From Mycolicibacterium rufum (GTDB lineage: Bacteria > Actinomycetota > Actinomycetes > Mycobacteriales > Mycobacteriaceae), in assembly GCF_022374875.2 (NCBI RefSeq), contig NZ_CP092427.2:3906001-3970000 (forward strand): a stretch of 64,000 nt of DNA. Direction: 5' to 3'. Shown here one piece after another: positions 10,252 to 18,820 of the stretch. The position numbers and the translations under genes are program-made. Numbering within the stretch: the stretch's first letter is position 1; each line of letters opens with the position of its first letter. The notes beneath the pieces are model-generated. The model had not been told where the DNA came from. It saw only the letters and a program-made list of their open reading frames with translations, and did no database searches.

Positions 10252-12231
10252 TCACTCGCAGGACGTGTCGGCCGCGTTCGTGACCGTGAGGTCCTCGGGA
10301 AGTGTGGTGTGCGAGCCCTTGGTGCCGCGCAGGACGTTCACCTTCACGGTGGAACCGCTGGGGGTGGGCGGGGCGACCGCGGAGAAGTCGCTGCCGAGGA
10401 CCACCTGCACGACGTCGCCCAGGCCGCTGGCGCGCTCGATCGTGGGATCGGGGAACGACGACGCGACCGTGGCGGCCGCCTCCTCGTTGCCGGGGGAGAA
10501 GAACACCGTTGTGTGCTCGAGTGGACCCGGATAGTCGTCGGGGGAGGTGATGTTGAAGCCGTGGGCCTGCAGCGCGTCGGCAGCCGTGGAGGCCAGCCCG
10601 TTCTCGGAGGTGGAGTTCGACACCTGCACGGTGACCTCACCCGGGTTGGTCGCGACCGCGTCGATGATCTCGCCGTCCTGCGGCGCGGGACCCTCGCTGG
10701 ACTGGCTTGGTGCGGGATTCGCCAGCGATTCCGGTGTGCCGGGCACCGGGGTGTTGTCGGCGTTGCGTTCCTCGGGAAGGGGATCGTCGTTGATGATCGC
10801 GTCGAACAGGGCGCGCATGTCGTCGGTGCGGGGGATCTCGTTGCCGTATTCGTCGGCGTACCCGACGGTCGGCACCGTCACGAACGTGATCCTGCCCGCG
10901 TTGACGCCCTGCACCGACTGGCCGAGGTCGACGAGGTCCTTGGTGTTCAGATTGTCGACGTAGCTGTCGTTGATGAACATGTTGACCACGTTGTTGAGCT
11001 TCGACAGCGAGAAGAACGTGTCCTTGGAGATCAGTGACCTCAGCAGCGACGACAGGAACCTCTGCTGGCGTTTGATCCGGCCGTAGTCGCCGTTGGTCTC
11101 GGTGGTCACCTGACGGGCGCGCACGTAGTTCAGCGCGGTGTGCCCGTCGACGACCTGCCGGCCGGCGGTGGCCAGCACGGTGCCCAGCTCGTAGTCCTCG
11201 ATCGGTGTGGTGCTGCACACCTCGACCCCGCCGAGCGCGTCGACCATCTTGCTGAACCCGGCGAAGTCGACGGCCATGAAGCGGTTGATGTGCAGGCCGG
11301 ACATCTTCTGGATGACCTTGACCAGGCACTTCGGCCCGCCGACGGCGAACGCGGAGTTCAGCTTGTACTCCGTGTAGGCCTCCTCGGGGCCCCACGACTC
11401 GGTGTCCTCGTCGTAGATCGCGCCGTACTGCCTGGTCTCGGGGTTCCACACCTCGCACTTCATCGGCTCGATCTTCAGATCGCGCGGGAACGAGACGGCG
11501 ACCACCCGCTTGCGGTTGGCCGGGATGTTCACCAGCATCACGGTGTCCGACCGGGCGCCCGCGGCGTCCTCGGTGGTGCCCGCGCCCATCTCGCTGTTGT
11601 CGCCGATGCGGGTGTCCGTGCCGACGATCAGGAAGTTCTCGTCGCCGAACTGCGCGTTCGGGTCGACGATGTCGCGGGAGTCCGGATCGAGTGCGGACAC
11701 CCGGTTCAGCAGGTTGTTCTTGGCCGACTGCCACTGCCAGGCACCGCCGGTCAGCACCAGGGCGAGGACCGCGATCAGGGCGGCGACGCCGCGGCCGGCG
11801 ATCATGCTGCGCCGGTGCGGCCGTCCGCGCGTCACGCCCGCGCTGCGCGCAGACCCGCGGACGACGGCGAGGTCCGGCAGTTCCGACGGGCGGACGTCGA
11901 GCGCGGGCAGGATCGCGGTGTCCAGCTCGTCGGCCGGGTACGGCTCGGGTTCGGCATCCAGTACCGGTTGGGGGTCCGCTTCCGAATCGGGCTCGGCGCG
12001 GTGACGCTTGGGTTCGGCCGGGAGGGTGCCGCCGTTGATCTTGGCGATCAGGTCCGCGACGGTGACGGGACCCGTTTCGCTCGGGGTGTCGTGCGGTGTG
12101 GTGGACTCCACGGCCCGCTCCCACGGCGCGGCGCCTGGAGCGGGGCGCTGGGATCGGGTAAGCCAGTCATGCGGGGTATCGGCGTCATCGGAGTGCGGAC
12201 GGCCGGGAGTGGCGTGATCACCGTCACTCAT
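10252..12231 (-). CDS. LytR-CpsA-Psr (LCP) family cell-wall ligase
   Basis: 659 residues. An acidic, Pro-rich cytoplasmic tail (about 1-135) precedes one membrane segment (about 142-163, RGVAALIAVLALVLTGGAW). The LCP domain (about 195-385) carries the DT-x4-DN and SDTVMLVNI motifs, SFPRDLKI and the conserved Arg run NYVRARQV. A LytR_C domain occupies about 540-640. LCP proteins attach arabinogalactan or other phosphoglycopolymers to peptidoglycan outside the membrane. It matches the location of Rv0822c, and a 237-bp gap separates it from dus upstream. Confidence 0.9.
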   Translation of the reverse strand: MSDGDHATPGRPHSDDADTPHDWLTRSQRPAPGAAPWERAVESTTPHDTPSETGPVTVADLIAKINGGTLPAEPKRHRAEPDSEADPQPVLDAEPEPYPADELDTAILPALDVRPSELPDLAVVRGSARSAGVTRGRPHRRSMIAGRGVAALIAVLALVLTGGAWQWQSAKNNLLNRVSALDPDSRDIVDPNAQFGDENFLIVGTDTRIGDNSEMGAGTTEDAAGARSDTVMLVNIPANRKRVVAVSFPRDLKIEPMKCEVWNPETRQYGAIYDEDTESWGPEEAYTEYKLNSAFAVGGPKCLVKVIQKMSGLHINRFMAVDFAGFSKMVDALGGVEVCSTTPIEDYELGTVLATAGRQVVDGHTALNYVRARQVTTETNGDYGRIKRQQRFLSSLLRSLISKDTFFSLSKLNNVVNMFINDSYVDNLNTKDLVDLGQSVQGVNAGRITFVTVPTVGYADEYGNEIPRTDDMRALFDAIINDDPLPEERNADNTPVPGTPESLANPAPSQSSEGPAPQDGEIIDAVATNPGEVTVQVSNSTSENGLASTAADALQAHGFNITSPDDYPGPLEHTTVFFSPGNEEAAATVASSFPDPTIERASGLGDVVQVVLGSDFSAVAPPTPSGSTVKVNVLRGTKGSHTTLPEDLTVTNAADTSCE

Positions 12232-12468
12232 CGTCTACCGGCCTTCCAGCTCTCGCGGCCCCACATGACGCGCGTGCGCGCGGAGCCGCGCACCGGCACG
12301 CAGATCGCCGAGGGCCTACACAAAGTCTTAAAGCACTGGTCCCGGCTCCGCCACCGGAGCGGGGCAGTGTGGCACTTCATCGTACTGAGACATCCTGAGA
12401 GAGAGCCAGCCGACAGCAGGTGTCAGCCGATGATCGATACCCCCTCGAGACCCTCCCTAAACACTCGT

Positions 12469-13554
12469 TCAGCCCCCGGAGTGCATGATGTCGGCCCCGA
12501 CGGGCACCGCGCAGTCATCCGGATCGTCGAGCCAGTGCTCGGGCAGCGACACCGCGGCAGCCGAACCCTGGCGGCCGCGCGGGCCGTTGGCGGCGGCTGG
12601 GAACGGCACCTCCGGGTCGAGCTGATCGAGCAGGTCGTCGAGCTCGGAGATCGTCTTGACCAACGCGAGCGAGCGGCGAAGGTCCGCCCCGGCCGGGAAG
12701 CCGTGCAGGTACCACGCCACGTGCTTGCGGATGTCCCGCATTCCCTTGTCCTCTCCGAAGTGCGCAGCGAGCAACTCGCCGTGTCGACGAATGATGGACG
12801 CCACCTCGCCCAGCGTGGGCGGGGTCGCCGGTGTCGCGCCGGTGAAGGCCGCGGACAGCTCGGCGAACAGCCACGGCCGCCCCAGGCAGCCCCGGCCGAT
12901 CACCACACCGTCGCAGCCCGTCGCGGCCATCATGGCCAGCGCGTCACGAGCGTCGAAGATATCACCGTTGCCGAGCACCGGAATCCCGGTGACATGGGCC
13001 TTCAGCGCGGCGATCTGGTCCCAGTCCGCGGTGCCGGAGTACCGCTGCGCGGCGGTGCGGGCGTGCAGCGCCACCGCTGCGGCGCCCTCCTCGGCGGCGA
13101 TGCGCCCGGCATCGAGGTGGGTGTGGTGCGCGTCGTCGATGCCGATCCGGAATTTGACCGTCACGGGCACGTCGGTGCCGTCGGTGGCCCGCACCGCGGC
13201 CGCGACGATCTGCCCGAACAGCCGGCGTTTGTAGGGCAGCGCGGCTCCGCCGCCGCGCCGCGTCACCTTCGGGACCGGACAGCCGAAGTTCATGTCGATG
13301 TGGTCGGCGAGATCCTCGTCGACGATCATCTTGGCTGCGGCGTAGGTGGTGTCGGGATCGACGGTGTACAGCTGCAGCGACCGCGGTGACTCGTCGGGTG
13401 CGAACGTCGTCATGTGCATCGTGACGGGGTGCCGTTCGACGAGCGCGCGGGCGGTCACCATCTCGCACACGTACAACCCGCTGACGGTGCCGGCGCGGCT
13501 GAGCTCGAGTTCCCGGCACAGGGTGCGGAAGGCGACGTTGGTCACCCCCGCCAT
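12469..13554 (-). CDS. dus: tRNA dihydrouridine synthase, start codon unclear
   Basis: A Dus TIM-barrel flavoprotein. Motifs are MAGVTNVAFRTLCREL (FMN site), MNFGCPVPKV with the catalytic Cys, VKFRIGIDD, and GNGDIFDARDALAMMAATGCDGV. It reduces uridines of the tRNA D-loop with NADPH. ATG 13554 is the first standard start in frame, but the frame continues upstream with RIGPFDLRSPVVLAP, the conserved Dus N-terminus. No ATG, GTG or TTG occurs before the upstream stop. CTG 13602 (LRIGPF) would give 377 residues, close to M. tuberculosis (about 389). Coupling to desA1, whose stop is 27 nt before that CTG, may help. Confidence 0.85.
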   Translation of the reverse strand: MAGVTNVAFRTLCRELELSRAGTVSGLYVCEMVTARALVERHPVTMHMTTFAPDESPRSLQLYTVDPDTTYAAAKMIVDEDLADHIDMNFGCPVPKVTRRGGGAALPYKRRLFGQIVAAAVRATDGTDVPVTVKFRIGIDDAHHTHLDAGRIAAEEGAAAVALHARTAAQRYSGTADWDQIAALKAHVTGIPVLGNGDIFDARDALAMMAATGCDGVVIGRGCLGRPWLFAELSAAFTGATPATPPTLGEVASIIRRHGELLAAHFGEDKGMRDIRKHVAWYLHGFPAGADLRRSLALVKTISELDDLLDQLDPEVPFPAAANGPRGRQGSAAAVSLPEHWLDDPDDCAVPVGADIMHSGG

Positions 13555-13628
13555 CGGCGCAAGAACGACGGGGCTGCGAAGGTCGAACGGCCCGATCCGC
13601 AGGGACCGGGCCGATCGGGTGGTGTCTG

Positions 13629-14636
13629 TTACGAGGCTGATGATCCCACCAGCTGAGCCTTGGCCGCCTTCTTCTCGGCCATCTGCGCGAGTCGCTCCTC
13701 GCGGCGCTGCTTGGCGATCTCGAACTTATCGACGGCTTCCTGGAGTTCCTCCACCAGCGCGCCGAGATCGTCGCGCATGCGGGCGCTCTCGCCGTTGAAG
13801 TCCTCGCGCTCGAAGATGCGCCACTTCTTGAGCACCGGCATCACGATGTCCTCGAGGTGGATCCGCGGATCGTAGACGCCGCCGGAGGCGATGGTGACCG
13901 CGCGCCGGCGGAAGTCCGGGATGGTGTATCCGGGCATCTTGAAGTTGCGCAGCACCTTGTGCAGCGACTTCATCGCCTGGTCGGGGGCGATCTCGAAGCC
14001 GGCCTCGGAAACGTCCCGGTAGAAGATCATGTGCAGGTTCTCGTCGGCCGAGACGCGCTGCAGCAGCTGATCGGCGATCGGGTCGTCACACGCCTTGCCG
14101 GTGTTGCGGTGCGAGACGCGGGTCGCGAGTTCCTGGAACGTCACGTAGATGACCGAGTCGAACAGGCTCTCCGCGAACAGTTCGATGCCGCCCTGCTGGT
14201 TCTGGCCGGGGGAGAAGCCGCGGGTCATCTGCTCGACGCGCAGCATCTCCAACTCGACGGGGTCGACGTTGCGGGTGACGACGAGGTAGTCACGCAGCGC
14301 GATGCCGTGCCGGTTCTCCTCGGCGGTCCAGCGGTTGACCCAGAAACCCCAGGGCCCGTCCATGCTGAAGTTCATCGCGATCTCGCGGTGGTAGGACGGC
14401 AGGTTGTCCTCGGTGAGGAGGTTGGTCAGCATCGCGACCCGGGCGACCTCGGACAGCTTGGACTGTTCGATGTCCCAGTCCTGACCGCCGAGCGCGTAGT
14501 AGTTCTTGCCGTCGGACCACGGGATGAAGTCGTGCGGGTTCCAGTCCTTCTTCATCTGCATGTGCCGGTTGACCAGGGGCTCGACGACGGGCTCGAGTTC
14601 GGTCAGCAGCTGCAGATCGGTCAGGTCCTTCGCCAT
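13629..14636 (-). CDS. desA1: acyl-ACP desaturase DesA1
   Basis: 335 residues from ATG 14636, which follows CCGGAGGTGTC, a strong ribosome site. An upstream in-frame ATG at 14702 lacks one. The di-iron ligands of stearoyl-ACP desaturases are present as EENRHG (first half) and DENLHM (second half). The segment IPWSDGKNYYALGGQDWD is DesA1-like. DesA1 makes double bonds in meromycolate or fatty acyl chains bound to ACP and is essential in M. smegmatis. In mycobacteria desA1 is known to be controlled by the TetR-type repressor MadR; I cannot tell whether its site lies in the AT-rich stretch at 14650-14700. Confidence 0.92.
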   Translation of the reverse strand: MAKDLTDLQLLTELEPVVEPLVNRHMQMKKDWNPHDFIPWSDGKNYYALGGQDWDIEQSKLSEVARVAMLTNLLTEDNLPSYHREIAMNFSMDGPWGFWVNRWTAEENRHGIALRDYLVVTRNVDPVELEMLRVEQMTRGFSPGQNQQGGIELFAESLFDSVIYVTFQELATRVSHRNTGKACDDPIADQLLQRVSADENLHMIFYRDVSEAGFEIAPDQAMKSLHKVLRNFKMPGYTIPDFRRRAVTIASGGVYDPRIHLEDIVMPVLKKWRIFEREDFNGESARMRDDLGALVEELQEAVDKFEIAKQRREERLAQMAEKKAAKAQLVGSSAS

Positions 14637-14734
14637 GACACCTCCGGTTATCTGTACCTGATGGTTGCAGTCAATATATCTGTGTATCTCGGTGACATTC
14701 AAGTCACCGCGCCGTAGCTCACACAGCGGAAGAG

Positions 14735-15316
14735 TCAGCTCGACGCCCGGCTGAGCAGGAGCTCGGCGCAGTGGTCGATGAACTGCTCCCGGGTCGCGGC
14801 GAGGCGGCCGTCCAGATACGCGGTGAACAGAGCAGTGAGTGCCCCGATCAGGCCGGTGGCAACCATGGCCTGGCTCGTCGGATCGGTGATGCGGGTGAGG
14901 TTGCGCTGCAGCAATTCGATGAAGTTCGGCATCCAGCGCGCCCCCGAACGGGCCAGAACGGGTTCGGCTTCGGGTGCCAGCAACAGCACCCTGCCGCGAG
15001 CGGGGTCGTCGACCATCAGTGCGACGAAGCGCTCGACGGCGTCGCGCATGCTCTCCGAGCGCATCAGCGTGGCCATCGCCGCGCTGCAGACCTCGTCGTA
15101 GACCGCCGCCACGTACTCGTCGCGGTCGGCGAAGCTCTCGTAGAAGTAGCGCTCGGTGAGCCCGGCGGCGCGACAGACCGCGCGCACGGTCAGGCTCGGA
15201 CCGCCCGGGCTGCCCAGCAGGCCGATGCCTGCCGCGATCAGTTCGTCGCGGCGCAGCGCCTGACGATCCCGCAGCGGGACGCCCGACCAGCGGCCGCGTC
15301 GTTGACCGGACGGCAC
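14735..15316 (-). CDS. TetR-family regulator
   Basis: 193 residues from GTG 15316, which follows AGGAGGACT. The HTH lies at about residues 20-60 (SLTVRAVCRAAGLTERYFYESFADRDEYV). The C-terminal ligand domain gives no hint of the inducer. It is divergent from the MpaB-like gene with only 56 bp between the starts, and an imperfect palindrome sits there, so it probably controls that gene and itself. It occupies the position of Rv0825c. Confidence 0.85.
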   Translation of the reverse strand: MPSGQRRGRWSGVPLRDRQALRRDELIAAGIGLLGSPGGPSLTVRAVCRAAGLTERYFYESFADRDEYVAAVYDEVCSAAMATLMRSESMRDAVERFVALMVDDPARGRVLLLAPEAEPVLARSGARWMPNFIELLQRNLTRITDPTSQAMVATGLIGALTALFTAYLDGRLAATREQFIDHCAELLLSRASS

Positions 15317-15335
15317 AGTCCTCCTAAGCTCGCAG

Positions 15336-15353
15336 TGACAACGCCTGTAGTCA
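15336..15353. promoter_or_regulatory. candidate TetR operator in the tetR/mpaB-like spacer
   Basis: TGACAACGCCTGTAGTCA is an 18-bp imperfect inverted repeat (outer TGAC/GTCA perfect, 12 of 18 positions symmetric). It lies between the two divergent starts at 15316 and 15373. Confidence 0.4.
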
Positions 15354-15372
15354 GAATCGGGGAAACGCAGCA

Positions 15373-16380
15373 GTGACTCAAGATACGTCCGTCTCGTGCC
15401 CGGTGAACAGCGCATCCGTCGACGCCCCGGCCCCGGGGTGCCCGGTCACGGGCGGTTACGACGACGTGCCGGCGCCGCTCGGTCCGGAATCGCTGACCTG
15501 GAGATACTTCGGCCAGTGGACCGGCATGCTGCAGGGGCCCTGGGCGGGTTCGATGCAGAACATGCATCCCCAGTTGGGCGCCGCCGTGCAGCAGCACTCG
15601 ATCTTCTTCCTCGAGCGGATGCCGCGGCTGTTCCGGTCGGTCTATCCGATCGGCGGCGTGGTGTTCGACGGAGACCGCGCGCCGACGACCGGGGCGGAGG
15701 TCCGTGACTACCACATCGGGATCAAGGGCGTCGACGATCAGGGTCGCCGCTACAGCGCGCTGAACCCCGAGGTCTTCTACTGGGCGCACGCGACGTTCTT
15801 CAAGTCGACGCTGCTGGCCGCCGAATGGCTGGGCGGCGGGCTGACCGAGGCGCAGAAGCGGCAGCTGTTCGACGAACACGTGACCTGGTACCGGATGTAC
15901 GGCATGAGCATGCGGCCGGTGCCGAAGAGCTGGGAGGACTTCGAGCAGTACTGGGATCACATGTGCCGCAACGTGTTGGAGAACAACTGGGCCGCAAGAG
16001 AGGTGCTCGACCTGTCGACGATGCCCAAGCATCCGTCGCTGGACTGGATGCCCGACTGGCTGTGGCGCCTGAACGTCGCGGGGATGCAGCGGTTCTTCGA
16101 CTTCACCACGGTCGGGCTGTTCGATCCGCCCGTGCGGGAGCTGATGGGCTACACCTGGTCGCCCCGGCAGGAGCGGTTGCACAGGCTGTTCGGCGCGGCC
16201 GTCTACCAGGTGACCCGGCTCCTGCCCGCACGGATGCTGATGCATCCGCGCAAACGCTCGGCCTGGGACCGCGCCCACGGCCGACTCCCGGCGGATTCGC
16301 CGCTGGTCGAGACGCCGGCGCGCAACCTCCCGCCGGTGGAGTACCGCGACGACCCGCACTTCTACAGCCCGAAGGTCTGA
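15373..16380 (+). CDS. MpaB/DUF2236-type oxygenase-like protein
   Basis: 335 residues from GTG 15373, after CGGGGAAACGCAGCA. The DUF2236 (ER-bound oxygenase MpaB/latex-clearing) pattern is visible: ARG-free start, GDRAPTTGAEVRDYHIGIKG, then FYWAHATFFKST with the conserved His, and a His/Arg-rich C-terminal half. Related proteins are b-type haem oxygenases, but for the mycobacterial members no substrate is known. It is read divergently from a TetR gene. It is the likely counterpart of Rv0826. Confidence 0.82.
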   Translation: MTQDTSVSCPVNSASVDAPAPGCPVTGGYDDVPAPLGPESLTWRYFGQWTGMLQGPWAGSMQNMHPQLGAAVQQHSIFFLERMPRLFRSVYPIGGVVFDGDRAPTTGAEVRDYHIGIKGVDDQGRRYSALNPEVFYWAHATFFKSTLLAAEWLGGGLTEAQKRQLFDEHVTWYRMYGMSMRPVPKSWEDFEQYWDHMCRNVLENNWAAREVLDLSTMPKHPSLDWMPDWLWRLNVAGMQRFFDFTTVGLFDPPVRELMGYTWSPRQERLHRLFGAAVYQVTRLLPARMLMHPRKRSAWDRAHGRLPADSPLVETPARNLPPVEYRDDPHFYSPKV

Positions 16381-16399
16381 CTGCGCTACGTTCGACAGG

Positions 16400-16975
16400 G
16401 TGCCGGACGCCCAGATGATCGTGGTGAGCGCGCCGTCGGCGGACTCACCCACCGCCGAACTGACGGCCTACGAGCGGGTGGACGGCCGGTGGGAGTCGGT
16501 GATCGGCCCCGTCCGGGCCGATGTCGGTGAGCTCGGGGTGGGTGAGCCGGCCGACGACGAGTTCCGCACGCCCGCAGGCACTTTCCCGCTGGGTCAGGCG
16601 TTCGGTCGGGAAGCCGATCCCGGCACCCGGATGCCGTACTTCGAGGCGACCGATGAGGACTGGTGGGACGAGGACGTCGACTCGCCGACCTACAACACCC
16701 ATGTGCACGCGGCCGAGATCGACTCCGAGGACGCGGAGAACCTGTACGACTCCGGACCGATCTACGACTACGCGGTGCTCATCGACCACAACCCGCAGCG
16801 GGTCCCGGGGCGCTCGGCCGGCATCTTCCTGCACGTCTCCGACGGCGACCCGACGTGGGGCTGCGTCGCGATCGACCGCGACCAGATGCGGTCGGTGCTG
16901 CAGTGGCTCGACCCGGCGCAGGATCCGCACATCACCATCGGCGTCGAACTGGACGGACCGCCGGCCGCCCGGTGA
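16400..16975 (+). CDS. L,D-transpeptidase-like (YkuD-type) protein without signal peptide
   Basis: 191 residues from GTG 16400. A TACGTT hexamer ends 7 nt before the GTG, so the transcript is probably leaderless. The segment RTPAGTFPLGQAFG and the C-terminal IFLHVSDGDPTWGCVAID match YkuD-type L,D-transpeptidases, with the His, Gly and nucleophilic Cys in place. In place of the usual SHGC the motif is TWGC. The N-terminus (MPDAQMIVVSAPSADS) shows no signal peptide or anchor, which is odd for a periplasmic cross-linking enzyme. The product could act in the cytoplasm, or the true start could be missed. Confidence 0.75.
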   Translation: MPDAQMIVVSAPSADSPTAELTAYERVDGRWESVIGPVRADVGELGVGEPADDEFRTPAGTFPLGQAFGREADPGTRMPYFEATDEDWWDEDVDSPTYNTHVHAAEIDSEDAENLYDSGPIYDYAVLIDHNPQRVPGRSAGIFLHVSDGDPTWGCVAIDRDQMRSVLQWLDPAQDPHITIGVELDGPPAAR

Positions 16976-16979
16976 GACG

Positions 16980-17336
16980 TCACCGTGCCGCGGTGTGCCC
17001 CGTCCACGCGGCGCCGTCGAAGTAGCGCATCAGCCGTCCGTTCTCGGGGCTGACGTACCAGCCGGGAAGCGCCGCGGGGAATCGACCGAACGTGCCACGC
17101 GGATCGCCGGCCAGGCAGAGCCGATGTTCGAAATCGGCCCGGGCGCGCAGACCGGCGTCCCGGATGACCGCTGCCCGGCGATGCCGCCGGACCGCGAAGC
17201 CCACCCCGGCGCCGACGATCAGCAGCAGCGGCCCGTACCAACCCAGCCACAGCCACCACAGGGCCATGGCGGCCGCGGCACCGACGATGACCGGATGACG
17301 CCGCACGAACGGCGGGCGGGCGGGCTGGTAGAGCAT
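16980..17336 (-). CDS. DUF2510 small membrane protein
   Basis: 118 residues with a hydrophobic hairpin at about 14-50 (VIVGAAAAMALWWLWLGWYG and a second segment) and a C-terminal DUF2510 box (PGWYVSPENGRLMRYFDGAA, then WTGH). DUF2510 is a short Trp-rich motif common in actinobacterial membrane proteins, with unknown function. TATGAT lies 8 nt before ATG 17336, suggesting leaderless transcription. It is divergent from the Ser/Thr kinase, with 75 bp between starts, and convergent with the YkuD-type gene. Confidence 0.82.
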   Translation of the reverse strand: MLYQPARPPFVRRHPVIVGAAAAMALWWLWLGWYGPLLLIVGAGVGFAVRRHRRAAVIRDAGLRARADFEHRLCLAGDPRGTFGRFPAALPGWYVSPENGRLMRYFDGAAWTGHTAAR

Positions 17337-17411
17337 CGAGGCCGATCATACGAGCCTGCCGTGGCGGCGCGTCAGGTTTGCGATGCGGCCCCACCGGTTA
17401 GCTTGGAAGGT

Positions 17412-18308
17412 ATGCAGGCGCCGGAGGTTCTTGGCGGTCGCTACGAACTTCGGGGTGTTCTGGGCCGCGGTGGGATGGCTGAGGTCCGTGATGCGTGGGA
17501 CATCCGACTCGGCCGTCCGGTCGCGGTCAAGCTGCTGTACCCGTCGGTGAGCACCCAACCCGACACCCGCCGCCGATTCGCCACCGAAGCGCGCGCCGCC
17601 GCGGTGGTCAGCCATCCCCACGTCGTCGCGGTGCACGACTCCGGGGTGCACCGCGGGCAGCACTACATCGTGCTCGAACGGCTGCCGGGACAGAGCCTGG
17701 CCGATGCGCTCGCCCGTGGCGGTCCGATGCCGGCCGCGCACGTCCGGTCGATCATGCGCGACGTCCTGTCGGCGCTGGGTGCGGCCCATTCCCGCGGGGT
17801 GCTGCACCGCGACATCAAGCCGGCCAACATCCTGTTCACCCGGTTCGGTGGCGTCAAGATCGCGGACTTCGGCGTCGCGAAGAGCGTCGACACCCCACAG
17901 ACCCTGACCAACCGGGTCTTCGGGACGATGGCCTACCTGCCCGCCGACCGGATCGCGGGTCGGCCCGCCGTGCCGGCCGACGATCTGTACGCGCTCGGCG
18001 TCGTGGCCTACGAGGCGCTCACGGGCCGCCGGGCCTATCCGCAGGAGAGCCTCACCGCGCTGGCCGACGCGATCGCTGCCGGCGCGGTGACGCCGCTGTC
18101 GACACTGCGGCCCGACCTCGACCCCGCGCTGGCGCTGACGATCGAACGGGCCATGTCCCGGGACCCTCGCTGGCGGTTCGCGAGCGCCGAGCAGATGCGC
18201 GCCTGCCTGGATCCGCCCGCGCCGACACCGCAACGCACCGGCGTGGCCCTGGCAGCGGCGGCGGTGCTGACCGTGCTCGTGCTCGCCGCGCTACTGGTCG
18301 TGCTCTAG
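17412..18308 (+). CDS. small Ser/Thr protein kinase with C-terminal membrane anchor
   Basis: 298 residues. The kinase domain fills about 9-265: the Gly loop is LGRGGMAEV, the catalytic Lys is in VAVKLL, the catalytic loop is HRDIKPANILF, and DFGVAKS is the Mg loop. A single membrane segment (about 275-298) ends the protein, leaving no extracellular sensor such as PASTA repeats. It would therefore be tail-anchored with the kinase inside. Activation-loop Thr residues (TPQTLTNRVFGT) could take autophosphorylation. TAGCTT 7 nt before ATG 17412 suggests leaderless transcription, though GGAAGG could also serve as a ribosome site. Confidence 0.88.
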   Translation: MQAPEVLGGRYELRGVLGRGGMAEVRDAWDIRLGRPVAVKLLYPSVSTQPDTRRRFATEARAAAVVSHPHVVAVHDSGVHRGQHYIVLERLPGQSLADALARGGPMPAAHVRSIMRDVLSALGAAHSRGVLHRDIKPANILFTRFGGVKIADFGVAKSVDTPQTLTNRVFGTMAYLPADRIAGRPAVPADDLYALGVVAYEALTGRRAYPQESLTALADAIAAGAVTPLSTLRPDLDPALALTIERAMSRDPRWRFASAEQMRACLDPPAPTPQRTGVALAAAAVLTVLVLAALLVVL

Positions 18309-18316
18309 AGAACGTG

Positions 18317-18389
18317 TGCCCCCAGCAGGGCTCGAACCTGCGACCTGCGGATTAAAAGTCCGTAGCTCTACCAACTGAGCTATAGGGGC
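18317..18389 (-). tRNA. tRNA-Lys (anticodon TTT)
   Basis: 73 nt. On the minus strand it starts GCCCCTATAGCTCAGTTGGT; the acceptor arm GCCCCTA pairs with TGGGGGC and is followed by the discriminator A. The anticodon loop is CTTTTAA. The T-arm GTTCGAGCC is normal. CCA is not encoded. It is convergent with the kinase gene and divergent from the tRNA-Glu cluster. Confidence 0.96.
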
Positions 18390-18431
18390 GTGGCGCGTGC
18401 GCCTCGAAAAGGATACTGCCGGGCTGGCCGT

Positions 18432-18460
18432 TTGAGGATTTGGGTGCCGGTACCCTAAGC
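18432..18460 (+). promoter_or_regulatory. promoter of the tRNA Glu-Asp-Phe cluster
   Basis: TTGAGG (18432-18437) and TAAGCT (18455-18460) are 17 bp apart, a sigma-A type promoter about 55 bp before tRNA-Glu. No other promoter is evident before tRNA-Asp or tRNA-Phe, so the three tRNAs and perhaps the chorismate mutase gene share it. Confidence 0.6.
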
Positions 18461-18515
18461 TATCGAAGCTCCCAACAGACACGAGCGTTGTGAGTACCCC
18501 GGAGAGATTCGGCTG

Positions 18516-18588
18516 GCCCCCTTCGTCTAGCGGCCTAGGACGCCGCCCTTTCAAGGCGGTAGCGCGGGTTCGAATCCCGTAGGGGGTA
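18516..18588 (+). tRNA. tRNA-Glu (anticodon TTC)
   Basis: 73 nt. Acceptor GCCCCCT pairs with AGGGGGT, the discriminator is A, and the anticodon loop is CTTTCAA within a GCCGCC/GGCGG stem. The T-arm GGGTTCGAATCCC is normal. CCA is not encoded. Confidence 0.96.
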
Positions 18589-18625
18589 CACGCGACGACC
18601 ATGTCGGTAGGGAGTCGCACAGTAA

Positions 18626-18699
18626 GGCCCTGTGGCGCAGTTGGTTAGCGCGCCGCCCTGTCACGGCGGAGGTCGCGGGTTCGAGTCCCGTCAGGGTCG
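18626..18699 (+). tRNA. tRNA-Asp (anticodon GTC)
   Basis: 74 nt. Acceptor GGCCCTG pairs with CAGGGTC, the discriminator is G, and the anticodon loop is CTGTCAC. The T-arm is GGGTTCGAGTCCC. It lies 37 bp after tRNA-Glu. Confidence 0.96.
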
Positions 18700-18743
18700 C
18701 CATCACGGCGAGGCACTTGGTAGTCGAGTGATCGGTGCCGTCC

Positions 18744-18820
18744 GGCCAGGTAGCTCAGTTGGTACGAGCGTCCGCCTGAAAAGCGGAAGGTCGCCGGTTC
18801 GATCCCGGCCCTGGCCACCA
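18744..18820 (+). tRNA. tRNA-Phe (anticodon GAA), CCA encoded
   Basis: 77 nt including a genomically encoded CCA at 18818-18820. Acceptor GGCCAGG pairs with CCTGGCC, the discriminator is A, and the anticodon loop is CTGAAAA. It is the only one of the four tRNAs here with an encoded CCA. The final A of the CCA is also the A of the ATG of the downstream chorismate mutase gene. Confidence 0.95.

Noticed and set aside
11140..13389. 749-codon plus-strand frame across the LCP and dus genes
   Set aside because: It crosses two well supported minus-strand genes and their spacer, which no single real gene would.
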